From Pyrus communis (lineage: Eukaryota; Streptophyta; Magnoliopsida; Rosales; Rosaceae), in the NCBI RefSeq assembly GCF_963583255.1, contig NC_084815.1:12695724-12759723 (forward strand): DNA of 64,000 nucleotides. The letters are read 5' to 3'. The translations under genes and the position numbers were made by a program. Under the pieces are notes generated by a model. That model saw nothing but the letters and a program-made list of their open reading frames with translations. It was not told the origin of the DNA and did not search any database. Positions 36,425-48,095 of the stretch are shown piece after piece. Each line of letters opens with the position of its first letter. The first letter of the stretch is position 1.

Positions 36425-38326
36425 TTAGAATCCCACATGCCCATTGTAAGGTATAGGTATAACCTTCAAGGGGACAGATTTTCTCAGTGTTATTCCCATC
36501 CTTTCAGTCATATCAATATTCTCTGGTTTAAGCCCGCTCGGCAAAACCCAATCAAACGAGTGTAAGAGCGACCCTAGAGCCAAAGGGAGTACCCTAGAGA
36601 CTAGTGGCACTGCAGGGCATATCCGACGACCAGAACCAAACGGTATGAACTCAAAATTGTGTCCTTTATAATCGACCATGTCGGGCTTCAAGAACCTCTC
36701 CGGCTTGTAAAGCAAAGGGTCTTCCCATGTCTTTGGGTCACGTCCAATGGCCCAAGCATTCACTAGAATTTGAGTGTCTTTCGGAATGTGGTGCCCTAGC
36801 ATTTTGCAGGACTCCATGGCCATGTGTGGAACTAAGAAAGGGAGAGGTGGGTGGAGTCTTAGGGTTTCTTTGATGACTGCTTTGAGGTATGGGAGATTTT
36901 CAATGTCTTTCTCTTGAAGCTTGTTGCCTGGAGATATGGTGCTTCTTAGCTCGGCTTGAGCTTTCTTTAGGGCTTTGGGGCTGGTTAGAAGCTCAGCCAT
37001 TGCCCACTCTAAGGTGCTTGTAGTTGTGTCAGTTCCAGCAGTGAACATCTCCTGAAATAATATCAAATTATTTTCACAGAAATTGAGCCTCAAAATAAGA
37101 GATTCAGAATTGGAATCATCCTTCCTCATTAATTAACACAATTATTGTTAAGGCACATGAGCGCATACTTGTGTAGGACAAATTATAGTGCCGAAACACC
37201 GTCACGCAATGTACATAACTAATTTATTTCATACACGTAACATGCATGAACAACGTAATGTACTCTTATTTTATTTTATTTTTATTAAAAAAAAAATAAC
37301 TAGTAGCAAGCCATGGTTATCCACACCTTCCAAATTGCAATACACACATAGAAAGGGACTTACAAAGACAATGACGTTGATGGTTCTTGGAGAAGTGAAC
37401 CCAGAGGCCTCATCAACTCCATCACCACGGTACTCCAAAAGCACATCCAAAAAGTCCTTCGCTTTCTCTATGCCATCACATCCACCATTCTCCGTGCTCT
37501 CCATTCTTTCTTTGATAAACTCACCTGCAATTTCAAAGGCCTTTTCCACGTGGAATTGGGTGTTTCTCCTAATGCCTTGCGGGTCAAGCCACCGCAAAAT
37601 TGGAAAGAAATCTGCCATATTAGGTTTCCCAGCCAACTCCATAACTTTACCTGCATGGTAAAAAAACATAGCCCCTCTCTCCGACTTTGGGTCCAATAGA
37701 TCTTTGGAAAAGATGAGATTCCCGATCAGATTAAAGGCCATCAAGAATATGAACCTGCCCAGATCAATGCCATCAGTACTGGCACTAATTTCTGACGACG
37801 TCCTACTAGAGGCGTCCATTATGAATTGGAGCATTCCATCGATACACTGTTTACGAACACCGCGCATGGCATCGAGACGACTTGTCACGAAAAACTCTGT
37901 CGTGCACAACCGCCTCAACATGCGCCAGTGCGGGCCATACTGGGCCGTGATCAGTGAACCCTCGTTGCCATAGTCGCCCTTCATTGCCTCGTAAATTTTT
38001 CGACCGGCTAGGGCCACATCGTGGTTCTTGAACATTTCACGGGCCACTTGGCTCGACGAGATCACCACAGTGCTCATGGATCCTAGCCAGAGTGTCATAA
38101 TAGGGCCGTGGTTGCGAGCCAACACAGCTAATGACTCGTGGGGTGGACCCAGACCCAGTTGAAAAATGTTGCCCACCACAGGCCACCGTCTCGGCCCAGG
38201 TGGAAGCTGTCCGGCAACATCCTCTGAACGCCACCGTCGGAGCTGGCTTACCAATAATAATATTGTAGTTGTAATCCATATCAAAACCACCCATGTGGTT
38301 AAACCCACCACCTCGATGTGCTCCAT
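36425..38326 (-). CDS. CYP76: Cytochrome P450, CYP76 type (76A-like), two exons
   Basis: Exon 1 is 38326-37364 and exon 2 is 37051-36425, joined by a 312-bp phase-0 intron (GTAAGT at 37363, CAG ending at 37052); the product has 529 residues. Visible features: an N-terminal membrane anchor (about 8-28); the LPPGP hinge at 41-45; the C-helix WxxxR at 134-138; the I-helix oxygen-binding AGTDTT at 325-330; ExxR at 383-386 (ETLR); PERF at 438-441; and the heme loop FGSGRRICPA at 459-468 with Cys466 as iron ligand. Such enzymes are ER-anchored NADPH-dependent monooxygenases of terpenoid and other specialised metabolism; the substrate cannot be read from sequence. The loop ends in Ala where many P450s have Gly, a change tolerated in the family. 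I chose the ATG at 38326 over 38347 because MEH directly precedes the anchor. No disruption is seen; it is the only intact host gene here. Confidence 0.93.
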
Positions 38327-38370
38327 CTTTTTGTTTATCTTTTTCAATTGTGTGTTGGTCAGTGGGAGAA

Positions 38371-38376
38371 TTTATA
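38371..38376 (-). promoter_or_regulatory. Possible TATA box of the P450 gene
   Basis: TATAAA on the minus strand, 45 bases before the chosen ATG. Transcription would start at about 38340, which excludes the upstream ATG at 38347 and supports 38326. This is a motif only; the region is AT-rich. Confidence 0.35.
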
Positions 38377-38819
38377 TTTCAATTTTTTTGTTTTCTTTTC
38401 TTTTCCTTGCACGTTATCCCAGTGAGACAGTGTTTCTGTTATGTAGTTTCTGCTTTGGTTACGTGACAAATCCAAGCAACCTACTAGCATATGAGAAAAC
38501 TTGTCCTTTTTCATGAGAAGAATCTTAAATAATTTTCTATAAAACCTAATGTAATTGGATAATATATAATACTGTACGTATCTTGAAGTAATATCTCCCT
38601 TTCACTGAACAAGTTGTTCAAAATTCATCCAATTAAAGCTAAACCGGTTAATCATATAAGCATTTTACTGCGAGCACCAACAAATTTCTTCATTAGAATA
38701 TTACATTTGTTAGATTTTTGTTGTAACCTAATATCTTTTGGCAGAAACTACACGGCTAATTAAGAAGTTGATTAACATCAGAATAATGAACAAGAAACAT
38801 GCATGTGTGTTCTTGTACT

Positions 38820-39722
38820 CAGTGGCAAAGTCAAGACTTGTAGGGTGGAGGGGCGTAAGTTTGTGAGTCTTGGAGTTTAACATTTTGAATTTTTGGGTGC
38901 GAAATGCCTCTATTGGACTAAGTGGAATCCTACGTAGACATTTGAGCTCACTTCATATTTGGTCTCCTTTCTTGCCATAATCTTATAGTATTCGTCACCA
39001 CAAACGTATGAATGCAAGCAAAACATAATTTAGAATTAAAACAAAAAATTTATAAAAAAGAATGTTAAGGAGATCAACTCGCTCAAAAAGCTAGAGAGTC
39101 CTAACGACTCACTTGGCACTTGTGTTCCTTGATTCTTAATTAACATTGTAGTTTTGGGCCCACAAAAACTATAAAATATATTAACTATTTTTATGTCTCT
39201 CCCTCCCTCATCCTCTCCACTACCAAAAGTTGAAAGAACCCAGAAGCCAAAGAAAGAACCTTTAAACCATGAGAAAATTTTAGGAATGGTCCCTCAAGTA
39301 AAATTTCATGACCAATGGTCCCTTAACTCATCAAAATGTGTAGCTATAGTTCTTTTCATTAACTCTATCTCCATCAAAATGAGTTATGTTGAGGGAGGGA
39401 CCAATGGTCATGGATTTTTAGTTGAGAGACCATTACTTCAATTGGGTTAAAATTGAAGGATTATTGCTACAATTTCCTCTTAAACTACCATTCATAGCCT
39501 CACTTCTTACCTAGATGCTTTATCTGTCTTCACCATCTCATTTTAATTTTTTTTTTTTGTTACAAATTCTACAATAAAAAGGGATTTTAACTGTTAAACT
39601 ATAAAATGAGAGTCACATCTAGAGCAACAAGACCAGAGGAGAGGGGCAGAAACCTAAGTTGTAGGAACGATCTCGAGTAGAGGGCAGTCACCCTTCCTTG
39701 CCCCTATGTGGCTTCGCCACTG
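38820..39722. mobile_element. Non-autonomous hAT-like element
   Basis: Terminal inverted repeats: CAGTGGCAAAGTCA at the left, and the right end reading CAGTGGCGAAGCCA on the other strand. The 8-bp flanks CTTGTACT (38812-38819) and CATGTACT (39723-39730) match at 7 of 8 positions. The 903-bp interior has no transposase frame; the longest frame (39193-39450) looks incidental. It lies about 500 bp upstream of the P450 start codon. Confidence 0.75.
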
Positions 39723-39730
39723 CATGTACT

Positions 39731-40227
39731 TCTATGGAATGGTATTGGCTATGCATGTTTATATATACATATAGATTATGCGTATACATTGATTTTCAAT
39801 TACAAAGTACCATTATGATCTTTTAACAAACGATATTAGGGACGGAATAATCAAACACAAGAACTCTGATATAATGATGCATGATTTTCACACTTGAACT
39901 TCAAACTCTTTATGCAAATCATTATGAATTTATGATTGTATCACAACACATCAATGTCAATAGAAATTAAAATGATAGATTTCTTTGTTAATACAAGCGA
40001 TATTATTTACATAATCTAAACTATATATTAATGAAACTCTTTTTGTCAACCAAAAGAAGGTGAAAAGATTTTTTCGTCTTCTACCATAACAAAAAAGTTA
40101 AGGACAATAACGTAATTTTACAAAACAAAATTTTGCTGTATTTTGTTTAAACCTCACCTACTTGTGATTGTATCCTATCTAATTTTAAAAAATAAAAAAT
40201 AAACGTCTGCCCCTCTCTCCCCACTCC
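39731..40227. other. AT-rich intergenic sequence
   Basis: Nothing recognisable; no frames or repeats with clear borders. Confidence 0.4.
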
Positions 40228-40232
40228 CACTT

Positions 40233-40518
40233 TGTCACATCCCGGCCCGGGGCGGGACCACTTCCCGGGCCCGACTCCACTACCGTAGCACGATATTGTC
40301 CGCTTTGGGCTTACCATTCCCTCACGGTTTTGTTTTTGGGAACTCACGAGCAACTTCCCAGTGGGTCACCCATCATGGGATTGCTCTATCCCCCTTCTCG
40401 CTTAACTTCGGAGTTCCTACGGAACCCGAAGCCAGTGAGCTCCCAAAAGGCCTCGTGCTAAGTAGAGATGTGAATATACATTTAAGGATCACTCCCCTGG
40501 GCGATGTGGGATGTTACA
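40233..40518 (-). mobile_element. Solo Cassandra LTR
   Basis: A single 286-bp Cassandra LTR (minus strand TGTAACATCCC...GGATGTGACA) with a perfect 5-bp target duplication CACTT at 40228-40232 and 40519-40523. It contains the 5S-like segment. No primer site or second LTR, so it is a solo LTR left by recombination. Confidence 0.95.
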
Positions 40519-40953
40519 CACTTCTCTCTCACTCTATTTATTTTTTTTAGCCAACTCCCACCTATTAGTGTAAATATCGTTTGCTCAAAAAAAAAAATGT
40601 AAAATATTTCACACATGCTTGTGTGTGGACATGTACTAGTGTGCACTAAGGAAAGGAAAAGGGTTTAAACTTGTGACACCATGGGTAACTTTAACCACTG
40701 AGACAATTCACACATAAAAGAAATTCAACGTTAATAAAGATTGTTGTCATTGAATAGTGATTATATGGTAATTGTGTTACGTAACTAGCATAAGTCAAAC
40801 AAATTGCGAGTGGGGTTTGGGACCACTGGACAATTAATGTACTATGCTATATACAGTAAAGCCTTTTCATTTTGCCAATATTGAAAAAGTGCATCGTCTT
40901 AGTTTGTAAATAAAAATAACTATTTGATTTAAGATCCTTTTTGTTTTTTTTTT

Positions 40954-41118
40954 GTCACTTAATATTACGGTCTAATAGTATTTATCTTTATTTATAAGTG
41001 AGGGATCTTAAGTTTGATTATTATCAAAGACGAATTTGAATCACATTCATGCTAACACATTATGAGGCTAAATTCACTATTTTTCCTAAGTGCATATAAT
41101 ATCGTTTGTCAAAAAAAT
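40954..41118 (+). mobile_element. Diverged SINE copy
   Basis: Co-linear with the SINE at 41631-41821 ('gtcacttaatattacggtctaa', 'aagtgagggatcttaagtttga', 'tatcgtttgtcaaaaaaa') but with a degraded B box and a short A tail. A further tail fragment is at about 40551-40598. Confidence 0.6.
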
Positions 41119-41156
41119 TATCGCATTCTTTTGCTTAGTATAAATGAGTTGATCTT

Positions 41157-41630
41157 ATGCTTATGTCCCTCTTCTTTTGCTTTGCCAATTTTTTTTTTTC
41201 TTTTAGATATGAATTTGACAAAGCCATGAAGGAAACAGCCTTCACAGCTCAGCTGGTCCCCTCCCTTAATTCACCTAATCTTTTCTTTTTTGCTAAACTT
41301 AATTCACCTAACCTTTTGTTTTTTCCATTAATCTTCAACCATATGCTTACTTCATTTCTTATGTATCATATTACATAGTCCAGCATAGAGAATAGCTTTA
41401 TTGGATTATTGGGTTAAATTATTAGTTGTTAAGAAAAAAGGAGAAACAGAGAGGATTAAACCCACATCAGGGTGCATTATTTTACACTAATTGTAACCCA
41501 TAAATCCAATTCAGTACATTTTTTTATAAAAATATTTCAGTACTTTGTCCTTAAATATTACGGATGTCTTAATCATACTTAAGTCACGGATGATGATAAT
41601 ATTTTTCCTTTCATAAAAGTCTCCATAACA
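41157..41630. other. Intergenic sequence
   Basis: AT-rich; the 73-codon frame at 41157-41378 is low-complexity and unsupported. Confidence 0.35.
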
Positions 41631-41778
41631 CTGTCACTTAGTACTATGGTCTAGTAATATTTCTCTTCACATGTAAGTAAGAGGTCTTAGGTTCGTTCTC
41701 GCCAAGACAAATTTAAACCGCATTATTGCTAGCCCATTGTGAGACCAAGTCCATCACCTTTTAGTGTAACGAAAATTG

Positions 41779-41821
<43 letters not shown>
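41631..41821 (+). mobile_element. tRNA-derived SINE with 37-base A tail
   Basis: Begins near 'gtcacttagtactatggtc', has a polymerase III B-box-like GGTTCGTTCTC at 41690-41700, and ends in an uninterrupted A run (41785-41821). Related copies at 40954 and 42148-42966 confirm it is a repeat family. Confidence 0.75.
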
Positions 41822-41822
<1 letters not shown>

Positions 41823-41841
41823 CACTATTAGAAAAACTATA

Positions 41842-42062
41842 ATCATCCTTACTTTCACATCCACACGATACACGCGTGAGGGGAAAACATGAATTTTAGG
41901 CTTTATCTATATTACTATGTCATCATCCTTACTTTCACTTTCACATCCACACGATACACGCGTGAGGGGAAAACATGAATTTTAGGCTTTATCTATATTA
42001 CTATGTCATCATCCTTACTTTCACATCCACACGACACACGCTTGAGAAGAAAACATGACTTT
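41842..42062. repeat. 80-bp tandem repeat, 2.7 copies
   Basis: Units start at 41842, 41922 and 42008, each with 'atcatccttactttcac...acacgcgtgagg'. The second has a 6-bp internal duplication (tttcac); the third is partial and more diverged. Confidence 0.9.
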
Positions 42063-42147
42063 GAGGTTTATGATAAAGTATAGAATAAGAAGTGTATTAA
42101 TATATATTTATCTTTCCCTACCTGCTCACGCACAAGCCATAATTAGA

Positions 42148-42966
42148 TTTTTTTTGTTTTTTTAATAAACGATATTATCTATACTAAAATGGTGAGTGTC
42201 ACATCCCGGCCCGGGACGGATCACTTCCCGGGCCCGCTCTACCACCGTAGCACGATATTGTCCGCTTTGAGCTTACCATTCCCTCACGGTTTTGTTTTTG
42301 GGAACTCACAAGCAACTTCCCAGTGGGTCACCCATCATGGGATTGCTCTAGCCCCCTTCTCGCTTAACTTCAGAGTTCCTACAGAACTCGAAGCCAGTGA
42401 GCTCCCAAAAGGCCTCGTGCTAGGTAGAGATGGGAATATACATATAAGGATCACTCTCCTGGGCGATGTGGGATGTCACAATCCACCCCCCTTTAGGGGC
42501 CCGACGTCCTCGTCGGCACACCACGGCCAGGGTTAGGCTCTGATACCAAATTGTCACATCCCGGCCCGAGACGAATCACTTCCCAGGCCCGCTCCACCAC
42601 CGTAGCATGATATTGTCCGCTTTAGGCTTACCATTCCCTCACGGTTTTGTTTTTGGGAACTCACGAGCAATTTCCCAGTGGGTCACCCATCATGGGATTA
42701 CTCTAGCCCCCTTCTCGCTTAACTTCGGAGTTCCTACGGAACCCGAAGCCAGTGAGCTCCCAAAAGGCCTCATGCTAGGTAGAGATGGGAATATACATAT
42801 AAGGATCACTCCCCTGGGCGATGTGGGATGTCACAGTGAGGGACTAGGTTAAGCCTCAAAATAGACTAGTAATAATGTGTTTCAAATTAGCCTTTGGCGA
42901 GAATCGAACCTAAGATCTCTCACTTACAAGTGAAGAGAAATATCAGTAGATCGTAAGACTAAATGG
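42148..42966 (-). mobile_element. SINE split by a Cassandra insertion
   Basis: On the minus strand from 42966: SINE head, B box GGTTCGATTCTC (42910-42899), body to 42841, then interruption by Cassandra (42197-42840 including one target-duplication copy), then tail ending in A-rich sequence near 42148. The joined halves align with the SINE at 41631-41821. Confidence 0.8.
42197..42835 (-). mobile_element. Complete Cassandra (TRIM) element
   Basis: 5' LTR 42835-42552, internal 42551-42481 with the Met-tRNA primer site (minus strand ATTTGGTATCAGAGC) and the purine-rich tract next to the 3' LTR 42480-42197. A perfect 5-bp target duplication GTGAG lies at 42192-42196 and 42836-42840. No coding capacity. 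This is the canonical two-LTR form, useful for interpreting the array at 30545-33900. Confidence 0.96.
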
Positions 42967-43031
42967 CATCATTAATTAGATCTCGAATAGGACAGAAGGC
43001 GTCTCCATTGCGCAATAATTTCAAGTGCGGA

Positions 43032-43142
43032 TTTTTACTGAATTGTCTAGAAATATGACTCCTTAGAGCTGATGTGGCAATGTCTAACTTTTATTGAATT
43101 GTTTGGAAATATGACTCCTTAGAGCTGATGTGGCAATGTCAA
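43032..43142. repeat. 55-bp direct duplication
   Basis: Two adjacent copies of 'tattgaattgtttggaaa...gagctgatgtggcaatgtc' with few differences. Confidence 0.85.
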
Positions 43143-43464
43143 AATAAATTTAAAAGCAGATGTGGTAATGTTAAATTTTCTTTTACTTCAACCCATATGT
43201 TTTTTCTTATTCAATTAATATTTGTAGAACCCACTCTTCAAAATAAAAACTAATTTTAATGATTTATGATTGGTGCATTATTAGGACCCACACAACGAAA
43301 ATTTGAAAAAATAATTAGACATCAGATTTTTTTTCATATGTTAAAATTGGCAGCATACAATAGATATGTCAATCCACATAGGATTGGCATATCGGTTTGA
43401 GATGGTCTTAGAGGCTTTATCCAAAGGAGGACTAGTTGTGGGGCTTGTTGGACCTAAATTTGTG
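43143..43464. other. Intergenic sequence
   Basis: No gene or bounded repeat seen. Confidence 0.35.
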
Positions 43465-43530
43465 AACCGAAATGTGTGGATGAAGTGCTTGAACTAAACT
43501 GCCTGTAAAACAGTAAATAATCGTGAGCAA
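43465..43530 (-). mobile_element. Fragment of Tat-like Gypsy LTR
   Basis: Matches 49328-49385 ('gaagtgcttgaactaaactgcctgtaaaacagtaaataatcgtgagcaag'-type sequence with scattered differences). It probably marks the 3' LTR of the element whose reverse transcriptase remnant lies at 47583-48095. Confidence 0.5.
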
Positions 43531-43686
43531 GTGCTCCCAAAAGTCTCCAAAATGCATCTTTTTGCTCCTTTAGCCCTTTGGACCTACAAACACACGAAAA
43601 TAGCTTAAAGTACTAAAATAACTAAAGAAACATAACGTAAATGTACGAGAACAAGCCATTTAAGTCGCATAAATATGCTCCTATCA
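43531..43686 (-). mobile_element. 5' end of an Athila-like LTR, minus orientation
   Basis: On the minus strand it begins TGATAGGAGCATATTTA at 43686, as in the LTR at 14111-16321, and is cut off after about 156 bp. It meets plus-oriented Athila internal sequence head to head. Confidence 0.75.
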
Positions 43687-45333
43687 CTGTTTTAAGGTGT
43701 TTTTAAGTTGTTTTAGAGTGTTTTAGTGTGTTTTGTTTTATAATTCGAAAATCCCATAAAAATTTGAAAAATTGTTTTGAAAAACCCAAAAAGAGTTGTT
43801 TTAAAAGTCGTTTTTGTGTGTTTGTGTCTTAGGGTACCTTCCAACACAATGATAAGGATTTGGTTTATAATTGCATGACGGTTAGAAAGAGTTATAAACA
43901 TAGAGAAAAGTTTGATTTACTCTTGGTATATGCTTGGTTATGGTTATAATGTATGACTTCACATGCAATCATAAAAGAAAAAAATTCGTTTTTGTAACAT
44001 GCTTGAAGGAAGGAACTCAAACAAATGCTACAACCCTGAGAGACTTGAGCCTATAACGTTCTTTGGAGAGTATAATCTGTGATTTCTTATTTTCTAAAGT
44101 CGTTGCATGATCTCATTATTCTTTGCTTGGTTACTACTTAGAAGGCGTTTCATCATATAGTTCCAAATGCTAGAACTCATGCCCATTTCATTCAAAGCAT
44201 GTTATTGATTTGCATAACACATATTCAAGAAGAAGTTGTGTAGTGACCACCACCATAGCCAAATAGCCTTACTTCCCATACTTCGTATATGTTGTAAGTT
44301 TTAACCCCGTTGAGCCTCGTTTTGCCTTTATTCCTTGTTTACCCACATCACCCCTTACCTAGCTTAGAGTAGGACTTTCCTATACCCTTGTTCTTAAAGT
44401 TTAGTGAGCATGACTTAAATGAATTCCTTTTGAGTTACATTATGCAAGAAAATGAGTGTGGGGGAGTAAAAGTTTGTTCTTACGTTTATATGTATGTTTT
44501 GAGATTCAAAAGAAAAAGAAGAAGAAAAGAAAAAAAAAAAAAAAAAAGGAGTGAAAATAAGTAAGAATGAACTCACGAGCGTTGATGGTTGAAGAAAGGG
44601 TCCAAAAAGTTGAATATGGCCCTAAGTTTTGTGTGATTTTCCCTTGGGTGTTCAAAGTTGACTTCTGCGTTCTTAAGGGAATTCTAAGTGCCTAATTCAA
44701 TACTTTGCTCACTATTGCTTTAAGAATGTTTGTTTATCCTTCACCTTTCATTGTTAGCCAATACCCTAGCCCCGTTACTACCCTTTGACTTCTATCTTGA
44801 GTGTTATGTGTTTCAAAATGTGGAGTTTGGAATTGATATGAGCTTATGGTGTCACTGGTTCTCGCGTCTAAGTAGTAGCATTCCATTCATGAGATCATAT
44901 CTAAACATGCTTATTAACTCCAGAAATTGCTTCCTTTGAAATACATATATGTGAGTGTTCGTTTTTATGTTTACATCAATCTTCTCACATATAACTAGTT
45001 TAGGGTGTGTAGTCAGAAAATCTGAGTGAAAATTGAGTACATATCTTGTAAGGAATTGAGCAAATTCTCTAAAGGCATGTTACTACATTTGAAATGTGTT
45101 TTAATTGCTTAATTGTGAACTAGTATGTGGTGACTATGATTAAGAATGTACTTAAGTGTAAAGATGGCTAAAATCTGTGAGAATAATGATTTTTAACTTG
45201 TCATGTGCATTGGAAATCCCTAAGACGGTTGTTGGAAGGTTTAGGTTGTGTTTTACTTGTTTAGTGTCGTTTTGTTTATTTGTTATTATTTTGTTTTGCT
45301 CGAGGACTAGCAAAAGCTAAGTGTGGGGGAATT
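43687..45333 (+). mobile_element. 3' internal region of a second Athila-like element
   Basis: Inverted relative to 6723-8120 and homologous to it along most of its length. It ends in the polypurine tract AAGTGTGGGGGAATT (45319-45333) just before the LTR. Here the roughly 290 bp including this tract that are missing from the first element are preserved. No coding frame. Confidence 0.8.
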
Positions 45334-47582
45334 TGATAGGAGCATATTTAGGCGACTTACTTAGCTTGTTTTCGTGCATCTATGTTGTTAATTCATAATT
45401 GTTTTAGTAGTTTAAGCCATTTTCGTGTGTTTTTAGGTTCATATGGCTAAGGAAGCAAAAAGATGCATTTTGGAGCATTTTGGAGCAAAATTGGGCTTGG
45501 AATGGATAGCATATGCTTGGAGCCAAAGTGTTGGACGAATTTGAAAGCCTTCTATGCACTTTGGACATAAAACAAAGGGCCTAGCCCAATCAAACAATCC
45601 TTTGAGCCATGCAAAACCTCTAGCCCAATCAACAACCCTTAGCCACATGCATTCACATGCATCATACCACCATTCACACACACATGCACTTATTCTTTCA
45701 TCATTGCGCCACCATTCACACACACATGCACTTATTCTTTCATCATTGCACCACCATTCACACACACTTATTCTTTCATCATTGCACCACCATTCACACA
45801 CACATGCACTTACTCTTTCATCATTGCACCACCATTCACACACACATGCACTTACTCCTTCATCATTACACCACCTTCTCCATCTTTATTCCACATGCAT
45901 TCATCATAATTCACCCTAGCTACCACCATTCACACATGCACTTACTCTTTCATCATTGCACCACCATTCACACACACATGCACTTACTCTTTCATCATTG
46001 CACCACCAATTCAACACATGCATTCACACACCAACAACCTAGCTCTTTTTCCATCATTATTTCATCCACATGCACTCTCAATCATAACAACCACATTCAC
46101 TCTTAAACAATCACCCACATATTCTCCCATTCCCCCTATAAAAACCCATGCATTCATACACAAAAATGACATCTCATTTCATACACAACACACCACAAAC
46201 ACTTCCATTCCTTCTCTTTGCCGTGAGTTCCCTTGTAATCCAAACACCATTTTTCCATTTCCCTATTAATCCAAACACCACTCCCCAAACCATTCACACC
46301 ATCAAACTATCCTTAGACCTTGTGCTACAACAACGAGGAAGAGAAGAGTGCCTAAACGTTCATACAATTCAAGTTTGAGTTGTTGGAATGTTTAGGTGTT
46401 TCTTTGATTTCAATGTTTAAATTCAATTCTCTTTGTTTGTACGTATGAGGAATGGAAGAGAAGAGTGCCTAAACGTTCATACAATTCAAGTTTGAGTTGT
46501 TGGAATGTTTAGGTATTTCTTTGATTTCAAAGTTATAATAAACTAAACCCCCTTTAGCTAGGGGGTGATTCGAAATATATGTTTATGCTTGCATTTTGAT
46601 TTGATTAATTCTAATTGCGTTTCATAAGTTGTGGTCCAATTTGTTTAACCGTTTGATTGATAACTTATTTATGAATGTTTATTAAGAATGCGCGCTTAAT
46701 TTTCATGCATCAATATGACGCTAGAATATAAGTGAGTTTCACCTAATAGTTACGAACTTATATTCACAAGTAGTGGAGGTTGCTTATAAACAATCGCGTT
46801 AAATAAATTCTTGGCATAAGTTTCATGCGTAGTCCATAGTAACGAATGCCTCGTCAACACTTAAAGTTTTCATGATGCTTAATGATCTTTGATTGTATCT
46901 TTATTGTGCTTTTCACGTAAAGGACTTTTGGAGAATGTTGTGAATTGCGTTGTGCTAACCCATCCAATTCATTAACTTAAGGAAAACTTGACGGTTAATT
47001 TAAGCGGACCTAATTGACCCGGGGCGTTGAGAATTAATGATTTATTGAAATGCAATTGGAAATCTTTTTATTATGTAAGTGTAACATGTGTGGAGAAGAA
47101 CCCCTTAGCTATTCTATCATCCATTCATTCCATTTCGTCAATTTCGTTTTTGTAATCTGTTTTAATTAGAATCTGTCCATTTAGTTTATTTTCGTCCAAA
47201 CCTCAATCCCCATTTAATTTAAAGTGTTAGATTAGTTAGAAATACTTTTAGTTTGTGTTTATAAGTGTTTTGATTCAATTTGTTTAACAAATTCGTCCAA
47301 ATTTGTGTTTGTGCTCAAATCTGCCCAGAAAGTGGTTTTTAGGCAGATTTGAGTGTGTTTGTGTTGTTTTGAATCTTTTGGTTTGTTTGAGTGTTTTAAG
47401 CATTTAGTTTTGCATTCTTTGAGTCTAGTATAGTGTTTTATATTGTGTTTTTACGTTTTTGAGTCAAATCCAAGTGATTAACAATCCCTCCTAATCCCCG
47501 GTCCAAAACGATCCCTACTTATACATATACTACAATTTGACGAAAAGAGGGTTTAATTTGTGCGCGTATAAATCACGCATCA
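45334..47582 (+). mobile_element. 3' LTR of the second Athila-like element
   Basis: A 2249-bp LTR from TGATAGGAGC to CGCATCA. Its terminal thirds match the LTR at 14111-16321 (reversed), while the middle differs and contains a minisatellite. A direct duplication ('agaagagtgcctaaacgttcat...' at about 46337 and 46455) lies further on. It ends exactly where Tat-like reverse transcriptase sequence begins. Confidence 0.85.
45667..46015. repeat. 42-bp minisatellite within the Athila LTR
   Basis: Seven units of 'accattcacacacacatgcac' followed by 'ttactctttcatcattgcacc', one shortened, with an unrelated spacer of about 70 bp after the fifth. Because 42 is divisible by three, it gives long His/Ser-rich frames on both strands. 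These are artefacts. Confidence 0.9.
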
Positions 47583-48095
47583 ATTCCTCGCTTGGTGACC
47601 AGGTACCCTATGAATTTGCCTGATACTACTCCGAAAGTACATTTTTCCAGATTCAACTTCATGTTATATTTTCAGAGTAAATCGAATGACACTTGGAAGT
47701 GACTATGTGACCCTTCTTTTCTCTGCTCTTGACAGCCATTTATCTACATAGACTTCTATAGTGTCTCCGATCTTTTCGTTGAAGGTTCGATTGACAAGCC
47801 TTTGATATGTTGCCCATGAATTCTTAAGTTCGAAAGGCATGCCTTTGTAATAGTACATGCCTTGATCAACGACGAATGACGTCGCTTCCATATATGGCTT
47901 ATCTATTTTTATATGGTTGTATTTGAAGGAAGCATTCATGGTGCTTAGCAGTTCATGCCCCGTGGTTGAGTCCACCAACAAGTTGATCCGTGGAAATGGA
48001 TACAGATCATTTGGGCAAGCTTTGTTTAAGTCTATGACATCCACACACATTCTCCACTTACCATTCTTTTTCTGTACCAGTACCACGTTCGTTAA
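47583..48095 (-). pseudogene. Tat-like Gypsy reverse transcriptase fragment
   Basis: The minus-strand frame 48086-47703 reads VQKKNGKWRMCVD, DLNKACPNDLYPFPRI, MPFELKNSWATYQRLVN and EVYVDKW, a Tat-lineage reverse transcriptase with the active-site aspartate pair damaged (VDK). After frame changes the homology continues ([20 protein letters not shown]) up to 47583, where it is cut by the Athila LTR. RNase H and integrase are missing. It is inactive. Confidence 0.85.

Noticed and set aside
37188..37973. Frames opposite the P450 exons
   Set aside because: Shadows of a well-supported coding sequence on the other strand.
38327..38347. Upstream ATG of the P450 (38347)
   Set aside because: Adds seven Lys-rich residues before the membrane anchor and would lie at or before the transcription start implied by the TATA-like motif.
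45439..45919. Long His/Ser- and Cys/Trp-rich frames on both strands
   Set aside because: They are produced by a 42-bp tandem repeat, a multiple of three, inside an LTR; no start context or homology supports genes.
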